Of a stretch of DNA of 64,000 bases, positions 1-6,799 are shown piece after piece. The DNA comes from Pseudoalteromonas ruthenica. GTDB taxonomy: Bacteria; Pseudomonadota; Gammaproteobacteria; Enterobacterales; Alteromonadaceae. Position numbers and translations under genes: made by a program. The stretch is taken from positions 1,302,001 through 1,366,000 of the forward strand of contig NZ_CP023396.1 in assembly GCF_008808095.1 (NCBI RefSeq). Direction: 5' to 3'. Position 1 is the stretch's first letter. Every line of letters begins with the position of its first letter. The notes under the pieces were generated by a model. The model was not told the origin of the DNA. It did not search any database and worked only from the letters and a program-made list of their open reading frames with translations.

Positions 1-399
1 TCCAGCGGTGTGTTCGAGTAAGTGTTTAACCTGAATTGGCGAGTGCTGAGACCAGGGGTTATCGAAGTGCAATTCACCCAGTAAGGCCTCAACGTTGGTG
101 TCTAAAGAAAGTGCGCCTTGGTACACTAAGTGCAAAACCCCCATAGCCAAAACCGACTTGGTCACAGAGCCAACATGCATTTTTTGCTCGGGCTTCATCG
201 CCTCTTGGCTGGACACATTGGCATAGCCTGCACTGCCTACTTGCACATGCTCATCGGCGACCGCCGTCCAAGTGATCCCCACTAGCTGCTCCTGTTCGAT
301 GGCCTTTTCGACCTTAGTTGCCAGCTGCGCATTGCTATTGGCATAGGCACTATTAAACGACAATAAAATAAGCAGTGAGGAAATGATTGTTTTTATCAT
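1..399 (-). CDS. Serine hydrolase, beta-lactamase class C family (partial, 3' end outside window)
   Basis: The first 133 codons are visible; the gene continues past the left edge. The start at 399 gives a clean Sec signal peptide (Lys-3, hydrophobic run to about residue 18, cleavage after Ala-Tyr-Ala). The SxxK nucleophile motif of class C beta-lactamase and penicillin-binding-protein-like esterases is visible as SVTK near residue 77, and the fragment ends in the family's LLEHTAG motif. Enzymes of this family hydrolyse beta-lactams, D-Ala peptides or esters in the periplasm; the substrate cannot be told from this part. It lies just beyond the distal end of the cassette array and is probably native chromosome. 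Family assignment is firm, function is open. Confidence 0.85.
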   Translation of the reverse strand, partial: MIKTIISSLLILLSFNSAYANSNAQLATKVEKAIEQEQLVGITWTAVADEHVQVGSAGYANVSSQEAMKPEQKMHVGSVTKSVLAMGVLHLVYQGALSLDTNVEALLGELHFDNPWSQHSPIQVKHLLEHTAG

Positions 400-589
400 G
401 GGGTTCTCTGTATACAACTCAGGTTTTACGGGCACGTAAAACGCAGATAATGCATGACGATAATCACAGGGAATGGAGGTTTGTCATGCTTTACGCGTCC
501 ATGCCTTGAGCTGCTTGCCCTGTGCATTGATGACTTCGGCTGGCCTAGGTCAATATTGCACCGCTATAACCATACCTTTTTTCAGGTAA
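400..589. other. Gene-free stretch between serine hydrolase and cassette array
   Basis: No open frame or RNA gene is seen. It must hold the promoter of the serine hydrolase. An inverted repeat with 8-base arms GTTTTACG and CGTAAAAC and a 4-base loop lies at 423-442, just upstream of that gene, and could be a regulator site or a hairpin. The array boundary falls somewhere near 590. Confidence 0.5.
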
Positions 590-700
590 GTTTATAAGCA
601 CAAGCGGCTGTTAAGCTCATTTATAAGCTCAGGGTTGCGCGTAAAGCCCTGAAGCCAACACCATGTGAGTTTACAAACGGATTTCAGCAACTTGTTAGGA
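590..700 (-). other. attC site H, degenerate, distal end of array
   Basis: The array-strand start is good (TCCTAACAAGTTGCTG, from 700 leftwards, overlapping the stop of the secreted-protein gene). The far end is poor: the best partner is the plus-strand string GTTTATAAGCACAAGCGGCTG region at 590-610, where the core G of GCGTTATAA seems lost. The left boundary is therefore uncertain. Confidence 0.5.
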
Positions 701-1093
701 ATTGCTTACATCAATAATGTCACTACTTGCCACAACTCCACACAACCCAGCAGTTTCGGGCCACCACATAACATGCAAGAAAGGTAATAAATTCTCTTTT
801 TGCACCACTGTAAAAGTTCCTACAGCGTTACCATCAATAACCTTAAAATCAAGCTTTAGAGATTCTTGTATAAATTTGAAACCCTCAGCATTTTTAGGTG
901 AGTAACCCAGGTTAACTTCTAACTCATCTAACCCCTCCATTTCGGAAGGAATAATGAACTTATAAACGTCTGTATCTTTGGTGCTGATAATTTCTATTTG
1001 TTTATTGTATTTTTCCCCGCTCATGGGAAAAGTACAAGACCAAACACTTGTGGATATACAAAATAAAGATATTAAAGTGATAACAAACTTCAT
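695..1093 (-). CDS. Secreted hypothetical protein (cassette gene)
   Basis: A protein of 132 residues. The start at 1093 is preferred over one 15 codons upstream because it yields a signal peptide (MKF, hydrophobic run) and because the longer form would begin inside attC site G. Its AGG at -10 is a modest ribosome site. The signal ends in SVWSC, so it could be a lipoprotein, though the residues before Cys are not a good lipobox; ordinary Sec cleavage is equally likely. The mature part is beta-rich with no motif I recognise. The stop codon lies in the attC core. It is the last cassette of the array. Function unknown. Confidence 0.7.
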   Translation of the reverse strand: MKFVITLISLFCISTSVWSCTFPMSGEKYNKQIEIISTKDTDVYKFIIPSEMEGLDELEVNLGYSPKNAEGFKFIQESLKLDFKVIDGNAVGTFTVVQKENLLPFLHVMWWPETAGLCGVVASSDIIDVSNS

Positions 1094-1099
1094 TGCGAT

Positions 1100-1189
1100 A
1101 CCTAACGCTTTTGTATGCGTCCACCGAAGCGGTAGCATAGGTGGTCTGGCACGCGCTTTTTGCGTGCGAACATGACAAACTTGTTAAAC
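1100..1189 (-). other. attC site G, complete
   Basis: This is the best conserved site of the array. On the array strand it runs from GTTTAACAAG (R'', fits RYYYAAC) at 1189 to AAAAGCGTTAGGT (R', fits GTTRRRY) at 1100. The outer boxes pair, spacers AAG and AGC stay unpaired, and TTTGT pairs inside. The loop part holds a further GC-rich hairpin. It includes the cupin stop codon. Confidence 0.9.
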
Positions 1190-1495
1190 GCTGCCTTCTT
1201 TCTCAATTACCAAAATCCTTGCTTCGCCAAGTGGATGAGCAACATGCTCTGTGCCTATGGATGCGAAAAATATATCGCCAGCTTCCAGGATGCTGGATTG
1301 CTCGCTTCCATTTTCTTTAAAGAACATTTCCACTTTTCCATCGAGCACCACGAACACTTCTTCGCCATCATTCACATGCCACTTATATGGCTCTTTTGTC
1401 CAATGGAGCCTAGTAGAGATTCCATTCATTGATGCTATATCTTTAGCTCCCCACGAACGATCTGATATAAATTTTTTGCTTCTAATTATTTCCAC
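1184..1495 (-). CDS. Cupin-domain protein (cassette gene)
   Basis: A single-domain cupin of 103 residues. The first cupin motif is around residues 40-62 (WHVNDGEEVFVVLDGKVEMF, with the typical G..HxH region reduced to a single His and Glu-Glu), and the second motif (GDIFFASIGTEHVAHP) supplies another His. Small cupins often bind a metal and act as sugar or small-molecule enzymes or sensors, and they are common integron cassette cargo. The start is GTG at 1495 with AAGGA six bases upstream. Its stop is inside attC site G. The substrate cannot be inferred. Confidence 0.85.
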   Translation of the reverse strand: MEIIRSKKFISDRSWGAKDIASMNGISTRLHWTKEPYKWHVNDGEEVFVVLDGKVEMFFKENGSEQSSILEAGDIFFASIGTEHVAHPLGEARILVIEKEGSV

Positions 1496-1509
1496 GAAAT
1501 TTCCTTAAT

Positions 1510-1580
1510 CGTAAACGCCCTGTTAAGGTGTGAGCAACACAATACCGAAGCTCCCGCATACCACCTTAACCACTAAAATC
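1510..1580 (-). other. attC site F, degenerate
   Basis: On the array strand the 3' end GGGCGTTTACG is good and the inner boxes pair well (GGTTAAGGTG with CACACCTTAAC), but the 5' box reads GATTTTAGT instead of a YYYAACAA form. It separates the cupin cassette from a cassette lacking a clear gene. Confidence 0.6.
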
Positions 1581-1974
1581 AACGCATAGTAAAAATGCCA
1601 CGCGTTGCGAATCACTCTTAAACAGATTGTATGGATAATAACTCCATATTTTTATTCTTTTAAACCAGTTTAGGGTAATGTGAGACCCAGGCTTAAGCTG
1701 CAACTTAAGCTTTCCATGCGGCAGTTCGATTGAGCGCTGGGTCCTCAGTTGAGAGGCCAATGACAAAACCCGCTATTTACACTAGGCAAACTCCAAGCCA
1801 AGACAACATCCCACACATAAATCTTTTGTTGGGGATCATAGCTTAGAGAAATAACACTTAAGATACTTACCAAAGAACAAACTATTCTCCCGCCTGATAG
1901 GATGCACAGCGCTATAAAGAATCTGGCTATTAAAATGCGTTGATTTGATATTTAAATTGGAACCTTCGAGCTAT
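1581..1974. other. Cassette without a convincing gene
   Basis: This stretch is bounded by attC sites F and E. The only minus-strand frame (1566-1766, 66 codons) runs into attC F, has no ribosome site and shows no family signature, so I do not call it as a gene. The other 200 bases (1767-1974) hold no frame. It may be a promoter-type or non-coding cassette, or a decayed gene; I could not pick out a clear promoter on the array strand. Confidence 0.5.
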
Positions 1975-2090
1975 ACATAACGCCCACCTGAAACAAACCG
2001 AATACGGAAGTTGCCTTGTGTTAAGTTGGACCAAAGCGAAAACACGAGACAACTGGAGTGTTTAGTTCGTTTTTAATGCACTTATTACAT
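1975..2090 (-). other. attC site E
   Basis: On the array strand the 3' end GGGCGTTATGT is intact. The 5' box reads ATGTAATAAG, one change from TAACAAG. A long inner stem is formed by AGTTGCCTTGTGTT (2009-2022) and its near-complement AACACGAGACAACT (2041-2054). It follows the stop of the broken hydrolase gene at 2085. Confidence 0.75.
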
Positions 2091-2442
2091 GTTTGCCGCA
2101 TTTGTGATGGCTTTTGCACATGCTACAGGATTTGACTGTGCTATAAAATGCCCACCTAAAACCTCTATTTTTGTAAAGTTGGAGCACAATGATGCCAAAT
2201 AATGAACAGAGCGGCTAGCAATCAAAAGGTCCTTGCTTGGGCTTATATAAGTCACAGGACAAGTAATTCTCTTGGTAGGCTTATCCAAACGAGCGATATT
2301 CCTCAGGCGTTCTTTTAACTTTTTGTTATCAGTATGCCCGAGCGAATGGAAAACAGGGCTTACAAGCTGAATACCACCTGACATATTAAAGCCGACAATA
2401 TAGACCAATAACCTTGTAATAAAATTAGGCCTCAAAAATGAG

Positions 2443-2446
2443 ATTG
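2443..2446. repeat. Target-site duplication ATTG, left copy
   Basis: ATTG directly abuts the left inverted repeat of the insertion sequence and matches ATTG at 3639-3642 on the other side. Together they form a four-base duplication. Confidence 0.85.
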
Positions 2447-2460
2447 TGTCCACTTCCCCG

Positions 2461-3306
2461 TTAATGACACAGTTCTAAATTAGAATCTTCCAGTTTTGCT
2501 CGGTAAGCAGCCGGTGGCAGGTTTCCGAGACTTTCATGGGTTCTTTCTTCGTTATAATCCAATCGCCAGAACCAAGCCATATCTCGCACTTGGCTGAGAT
2601 TCTCAAACAAGTAGGCATCAAGAAACTCTCTGCGGAATGAACCGTTAAAGCGTTCAACAAAGCCATTTTGCTGCGGCTTGCCAGGCTGGATATACATCAG
2701 CTCAATGTGATTGGCCTCGCACCAATCAGTCAGGGTGGCCGATATTAACTCTGGGCCATTATCTACGCGCAGCTGATTCGGTAATCCGCGCTCAGCCTTA
2801 AGCTGCTCTAACACGCGTACGACACGGCTAGCGGGCAACGAGGTATCCACTTCAATTGCAAGGCACTCTCGCGTTCCTTCGTCCACCACATTTAACGTTC
2901 TGAATCGTTTACCGCAATACAATGTGTCATGCATAAAATCGAGCGCCCATTGGTGATTGGCTTGCTCCTGCACTTCTAAGGGCTGAACAATTCGCTTGGG
3001 TAGCACACGTTTCGTTCTTCGTTTTAGGTTCAGCCCCATCTGGCAATACACGCGATAAACGCGCTTATGGTTGAAGGGAAAGCCTTTGAAGCGCATTCGG
3101 CCAAAACACTTCCAGAAGCCTGCTCGTGGCGACTTCTCAAGCTCGGCATTGATAGCATCAATGACAGCAGCATCTGCTTTACGCCAGTCTCGTTCAGGGC
3201 GATAAAAGGTCGAACGGCCAATGCCAACAAACAGACAAGCCCTTACGATACTTAGCCCCGCACCAACCATTACGCTGACGCATTCTCGTTTATCCGCTGT
3301 CACCAA
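2461..3306 (-). CDS. IS3-family transposase, OrfB (DDE catalytic part)
   Basis: The 281-residue frame has an HTH_21-like N-terminal part and the rve integrase core. Catalytic residues are visible as DFMHD (first Asp), RVDNGPE (second Asp) and QNGFVERFNGS (Glu), in normal spacing. It would start at TTG 3306 if translated alone, but is more likely made as an OrfAB fusion by a -1 shift on the A AAA AAG heptamer at 3309-3315, after which reading continues Gly-Leu-Val-Thr in the OrfB frame. No stop or deletion interrupts the frame. Confidence 0.93.
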   Translation of the reverse strand: MVTADKRECVSVMVGAGLSIVRACLFVGIGRSTFYRPERDWRKADAAVIDAINAELEKSPRAGFWKCFGRMRFKGFPFNHKRVYRVYCQMGLNLKRRTKRVLPKRIVQPLEVQEQANHQWALDFMHDTLYCGKRFRTLNVVDEGTRECLAIEVDTSLPASRVVRVLEQLKAERGLPNQLRVDNGPELISATLTDWCEANHIELMYIQPGKPQQNGFVERFNGSFRREFLDAYLFENLSQVRDMAWFWRLDYNEERTHESLGNLPPAAYRAKLEDSNLELCH

Positions 3307-3584
3307 CCCTTTTTTGCGAAAAGCTCCTTAATCGCATGATTTTCCAAACTAACATCTGCAAACATCTTTTTAAGCTTGGCATTTTCCTCTTCAAGCTCCT
3401 TCAACCGTTTGACGTCAGAGGCTTCCATCCCACCGTATTTGGACTTCCAGTTGTAATAGGTTGCACTACTGATACCGTGCTGACGGCACACTTCCTCAAC
3501 CTTCCTACCCGCATCGACTTCTTTTAATACTGCGATGATCTGAGATTCTGTATAGCGTGATTTTTTCATAGTCGTCTCCTGCAT
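3300..3584 (-). CDS. IS3-family transposase, OrfA (DNA-binding part)
   Basis: A 94-residue protein with an HTH_8/transposase_8 helix-turn-helix (KVEEVCRQHGISSATYYNWKSKYGG, about residues 28-52) and a C-terminal leucine-rich coiled coil (residues 60-88) used for multimerisation. The likeliest start is Met-6 (MKKSRYTESQII), the usual IS3 OrfA beginning, giving 89 residues. It overlaps OrfB by seven bases in another frame. Made alone it binds the inverted repeats and damps transposition. Confidence 0.92.
   Translation of the reverse strand: MQETTMKKSRYTESQIIAVLKEVDAGRKVEEVCRQHGISSATYYNWKSKYGGMEASDVKRLKELEEENAKLKKMFADVSLENHAIKELFAKKGW
3309..3315 (-). other. Programmed -1 frameshift site A6G
   Basis: The minus strand reads A AAA AAG with the zero frame of OrfA as GCA AAA AAG. 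Slippage by one base places the ribosome exactly in the OrfB frame before the OrfA stop. This is the standard control of OrfAB production in IS3 elements. Confidence 0.8.
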
Positions 3585-3638
3585 TAATCATTACAGAAAA
3601 CTCTAATTATGTCTGTCTCAGTTTATGGGAAGTGGACA

Positions 3639-3642
3639 ATTG
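3639..3642. repeat. Target-site duplication ATTG, right copy
   Basis: This is the partner of ATTG at 2443-2446. Deleting one copy with the element restores the hydrolase frame through an Ile-Val-Pro-Ile-Ser junction. Confidence 0.85.
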
Positions 3643-3961
3643 GAACTATAGAAGCTAAGCGTGAGTAAATGGATGGCTTAGAAACAAAGCTAGCCAAGAA
3701 TACTAAGCCTTTGACTCGCTCTCCAAGTAAATGACAGAGTTCATATGCCACACGACCAGAATATGACTCTCCAACTATCAAGACGTCTTCATCGGAGTGA
3801 AGAGTGGCGATTTCTTGAGCTTGCCCATAATACGATAGAGATGAAATTGAAGAATAAGAAATTACTTCAACGCTTAACGTCGAAGGTAATTCTTTCATTA
3901 AGTTTTTAAAAAGATAGCCTGTACCGTCAAGCCCAGGAAGCAGAATAATTTTCATCTTATA

Positions 3962-4060
3962 TTTTAACGCTTACATAATCGGAAAATTATAGTTGGCTAT
4001 AATGTTTGAGGAACGAAAAACAGCCAACTGTAATTTTTCCGTTTGATGTTCTTGTTATAC
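3962..4060 (-). other. attC site D
   Basis: The array-strand start is GTATAACAAG and the end GTAAGCGTTAAAA. Inner arms pair over more than 20 bases around AGTTGGCT/AGCCAACT. The central loop (GAGGAACGAA on the plus strand) is shared with sites C and A, so these three belong to one sequence family. It contains the stop codon of the ATPase-nuclease gene. Confidence 0.9.
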
Positions 4061-6031
4061 CTCAGCTTCTTCGCTTTCGTGAGTTAATACGACATCTTTA
4101 GTGTATTCAGAGTATGATTCCTGTAGGTACTTTAGGCCATCAGAATTATCAATATTAATATCCAGTTGTTCCCTGACAAACTCTAATCTATGTTTACATT
4201 CTTGAATCAGTTCACCCCAAGTTTTCACCCAAATTGTGATACCATCAGCATCATAGATAATACCTTTTCCTTTATTATCTTGTTTTAGCCGTCTCTTTGC
4301 ATACGCATCAAGATCATTGGATATAACCCAGAAATTCCATTTTGTCTTTAGATGCTTGAATCGTTCATCTTCAGCAACAGCGAATGCATATGATTCAATT
4401 TGATTTATTTCATCCTGCCCTATTTTTACTTTAGGTGCTTTAAGTTCAACAACTAAATGTTCTCTTTCATCAGAATGATTTTTTCCAATGCTTCGAGTCA
4501 ACATTAAATCGACAATACCCACTCGGCCATCGACCCTCTTAACAGGTTTATCAAGTTGTATATCTAGTCGTTTTTTATTCAAGTGTACTTTAAGAACTTC
4601 ACTGAGAGATTGATCGTTAACAGTTAATGAAAACTCATCGCCAAAAACCCAAGTGTTTTCTGCAAGAATTTTATGTAGCTGCGTTCGCTCTTTTAGAACT
4701 TTCTTCTTCTCTGGATGAAAAAGCATCTCTTCTAATCCAGTTACAAATTTCAAGCGATCTGATACGACCTTAGATGCACTGATTATTGATGATAGAGAAG
4801 CTTCTTTTAGTAACTCTGCAAGCTCTGATTGCTTAACCTTCGTCAAGTTGAGAACTTCAGTTAAAATGATATGTAAGTCATCAGGTTTAGATCCGACTAT
4901 TTGTTTTAGCAATCTAAACTGAAACTTTTTAAGCTTGATATCCGATCTGTCAAATTCTGGTATTTGCTCACTAATATTTAAAGCTAAAATATCAAAAACT
5001 TGTCTTTCAGCTTCTTCAATTGGACCATTTGCTAAACTAGAATAAGGATAAATATTTTCATTTTTCCATTTTCTAATTTTATCTGCCGAGAGCTCAATCC
5101 GTCGCGACATGAAGTGGTTCTTTAGGACAGAGATTGCAGCGTCAATTGGCTTAGACAATGACGGTTCAAGATCTCCAAGACCTAATGTGCCAACTGTATT
5201 TAGCTTACTAATATGTTCGGATTTTAAGTAAGCCGTATATGAAAAGTCACCAGTTCCTCGAATAGTTTTTTCATAAGGTAAAAAAGGAAAACCATTGCTA
5301 TTACAGAGCAGTACTTCATTTGTTGTATTGCAGTTCCATTCTATAATCTGCAATTCATACGGGTAATCAATATTATCATATAGAACATCATCTAAAGGGA
5401 GATTGGTCTTGTGTTTAATTTGACTCTCTGGATCTACCAGATCGCCATCCACATAAAGCTTAATAGACTTATATTGTGATAGGTATATAGCAAAAACTGA
5501 CGAAAAGTGCTCAAGCAACCGTTCTTTATTAATAGATGTAAATTCTTTGTGCGGTTCGTATATTGAAACGGTTGTTCCTGTAGACTGATTACCGCTAATT
5601 TTGGGAGATGTCGGGTAAAATATACCTTTATTATCAGCTTTACCTTTCATTGTGTATGAAAGTGTATTTTCACCATCAAAGAAAGATGTATTCCATTCAA
5701 CCGTCCTTCCAATAGCAAATGATTTAAACCTGCCTTGACCTTCTTTACCGTGTAAGAATCGTCCTTTAGGTGAAATTCCTTTTTGCCCTTTCCACGAACC
5801 ACCAAGGGAACTAAAGAGTTTTTTGGAATCTTTATGGACGATTCCTATTCCATCATCTTTGATATGGACGGCTTGTAACCCAAAATCAGTACGATCTATT
5901 GTAACTTGCACTAAATCCGCGTCAGCATCAAAAGCATTCCAAACTAGTTCAGTCAAAGCACTTAGAACTGGAGCTCGAGAGACTTTATCCAAATGATCCT
6001 TTTTTACTTCTACTTTAATTAGATCTTCCAT
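4055..6031 (-). CDS. GHKL ATPase fused to a Shedu-like PD-(D/E)xK nuclease; candidate phage-defence cassette
   Basis: A 658-residue cytoplasmic protein. Residues 15-190 form a Bergerat (GHKL) ATP-binding fold: N-box ELVWNAFDADAD (28-39), G1 box DDGIGI (59-64) and G2 box GKEGQGRFKS (95-104), as in HSP90, MutL and MORC proteins. After a middle region (about 190-440), residues 450-610 look like a DUF4263/Shedu nuclease: ILAENTWVFGDEF (455-467), GIVDLML with Asp-508, VELK with Glu-529 and Lys-531, then EINQIESYAF (541-550). Known: Shedu nucleases cut DNA during phage infection and use varied N-terminal sensors; GHKL ATPases occur in other bacterial conflict systems. Inference: ATP-driven closure of the N-domain gates the nuclease. 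A two-kilobase cassette is unusually long. The start follows attC C by about 30 bases with a weak ribosome site. Domain calls are by eye; specificity is unknown. Confidence 0.8.
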   Translation of the reverse strand: MEDLIKVEVKKDHLDKVSRAPVLSALTELVWNAFDADADLVQVTIDRTDFGLQAVHIKDDGIGIVHKDSKKLFSSLGGSWKGQKGISPKGRFLHGKEGQGRFKSFAIGRTVEWNTSFFDGENTLSYTMKGKADNKGIFYPTSPKISGNQSTGTTVSIYEPHKEFTSINKERLLEHFSSVFAIYLSQYKSIKLYVDGDLVDPESQIKHKTNLPLDDVLYDNIDYPYELQIIEWNCNTTNEVLLCNSNGFPFLPYEKTIRGTGDFSYTAYLKSEHISKLNTVGTLGLGDLEPSLSKPIDAAISVLKNHFMSRRIELSADKIRKWKNENIYPYSSLANGPIEEAERQVFDILALNISEQIPEFDRSDIKLKKFQFRLLKQIVGSKPDDLHIILTEVLNLTKVKQSELAELLKEASLSSIISASKVVSDRLKFVTGLEEMLFHPEKKKVLKERTQLHKILAENTWVFGDEFSLTVNDQSLSEVLKVHLNKKRLDIQLDKPVKRVDGRVGIVDLMLTRSIGKNHSDEREHLVVELKAPKVKIGQDEINQIESYAFAVAEDERFKHLKTKWNFWVISNDLDAYAKRRLKQDNKGKGIIYDADGITIWVKTWGELIQECKHRLEFVREQLDINIDNSDGLKYLQESYSEYTKDVVLTHESEEAEV

Positions 6032-6062
6032 TTAACACCCAAATTTGAATAAAACACTAAGA

Positions 6063-6160
6063 GGTATACGCCCTAATAACAGGCAAAAAATAGTTTGCTA
6101 AAATGTTGAGGAACGAAAACAGCAAACTGTTTTTTGTCCTTGTTAATTAACTTGTTATAA
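6063..6160 (-). other. attC site C
   Basis: The array-strand start CTTATAACAAG is intact and lies inside the last codons of the membrane-protein gene (stop at 6147). The 3' end reads GGGCGTATACC, where GCGTTATAC is expected, so one core T seems lost. Inner arms TTTGCT/AGCAAA and the loop match site D. Confidence 0.8.
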
Positions 6161-6680
6161 GTAAAAACATCAAAACCATTGCCCATAAACCGACACAAAT
6201 TGGAATTAATATTTCGATGGTTAATTTTAAATAGATCATTTTATACAACAAACTGAGCTTATTTTTAACCTGCCAATCTGCGGTAGAAAGAGCATCAGCC
6301 TGCATATCATTTTTGTCTCCCTCATCAACTTGATTGGGGATGTTTACAAAATCTTCTTCATCGAATGCATGGGAATATGAAGTAAGCATTATTTTCTTAG
6401 CGGAAATTGTTTTCAAAAATGGATGAATCCATTTAGCAACCTCTACAGCAGCATTCGAAATAAAATGTAAATAGAAATAAACTAAAATAGCTAGAAAAAA
6501 CCAACCTATTGTACTTTGCTGGGATGTATCAAAGCTAACACCAAGCAAAGCAAGCTTTGATGGTAGCTCACCAGTAAGCCCAATAAACAGACAAATTCCA
6601 GATAAAAGTAAGCTATTCCGCCTTAACACCTTAGTTTCATCAGAAAAAGGGCTATCGTAAATTGAAAATTTGGTACTCAT
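6147..6680 (-). CDS. Membrane protein of unknown function (cassette gene)
   Basis: A 177-residue protein with about three hydrophobic segments, near residues 23-50 (weakly split), 57-75 and 152-175, and a hydrophilic acidic loop of some 60 residues between the second and last. No enzyme motif is visible. The last four codons are part of attC site C, so the C-terminus LLITS is partly dictated by the recombination site. ATG at 6680 has AAGGA nine bases upstream. It sits between the PIN and ATPase-nuclease cassettes. A membrane effector role is conceivable but there is no direct support. Confidence 0.7.
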   Translation of the reverse strand: MSTKFSIYDSPFSDETKVLRRNSLLLSGICLFIGLTGELPSKLALLGVSFDTSQQSTIGWFFLAILVYFYLHFISNAAVEVAKWIHPFLKTISAKKIMLTSYSHAFDEEDFVNIPNQVDEGDKNDMQADALSTADWQVKNKLSLLYKMIYLKLTIEILIPICVGLWAMVLMFLLITS

Positions 6681-6721
6681 AAATAGTCATCCTTGAGAAA
6701 ATCCGCCCCAAGCGAGTGGCA

Positions 6722-6794
6722 CTTATAACGCTTTGCTAACCGGTAAATTAGTAGCGAAGCGAGTAATTTATCCGAGTGCAGCAACTTGTTACAT
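6722..6794 (-). other. attC site B, short type
   Basis: On the array strand it reads ATGTAACAAGTTGCTGC at the start and GCAAAGCGTTATAA at the end, with the arms TTGCT and AGCAA paired. At about 73 bases it is shorter than its neighbours and its central stem (TAATTTA/TAAATTA) differs, which suggests this cassette came from another source integron. Confidence 0.88.
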
Positions 6795-6799
6795 TTATG

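Larger units (their letters stand above)
2447..3638 (-). mobile_element. IS3-family insertion sequence, 1192 bp, IS407/IS51-like
   Basis: The terminal inverted repeats begin TGTCCACTTCCC at both ends (left from 2447, right read on the minus strand from 3638) and stay related to about 26 bases. The element carries orfA and orfB on the minus strand with an A6G slippery site between them, and is flanked by a four-base ATTG duplication, as expected for IS3-family members of the IS407-type group. Both frames are intact and the duplication is perfect, so insertion is probably recent and the copy may still be mobile. It sits in the same orientation as the cassettes. Confidence 0.92.
2085..3955 (-). 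pseudogene. Alpha/beta hydrolase cassette gene interrupted by an IS3-family element
   Basis: Two gene halves, 3643-3955 (N-terminal) and 2085-2446 (C-terminal), flank an insertion sequence. Removing the element plus one ATTG target copy joins them in frame into 675 bases, 224 residues. The N-terminal half has an oxyanion-type LLPGLDGTG start and the nucleophile elbow GESYSG with Ser-64; the C-terminal half supplies SPSKD (acid) and GGHFIAQ (His), completing the triad of a lipase- or esterase-like hydrolase. The full length is short but normal for small cassette hydrolases. Neither half can be active alone. The substrate is unknown. Confidence 0.9.

Noticed and set aside
1566..1766. A 66-codon minus-strand frame in the empty cassette
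   Set aside because: No ribosome site or family pattern, and it ends inside attC site F; kept only as a remark on the cassette.
2085..2453. Separate small hydrolase-like gene
   Set aside because: Its start lies in the IS inverted repeat; it is the C-terminal half of the broken hydrolase.
3623..3955. Separate 110-residue hydrolase gene
   Set aside because: Its last residues are encoded by the IS end; it is the N-terminal half of the same broken gene.
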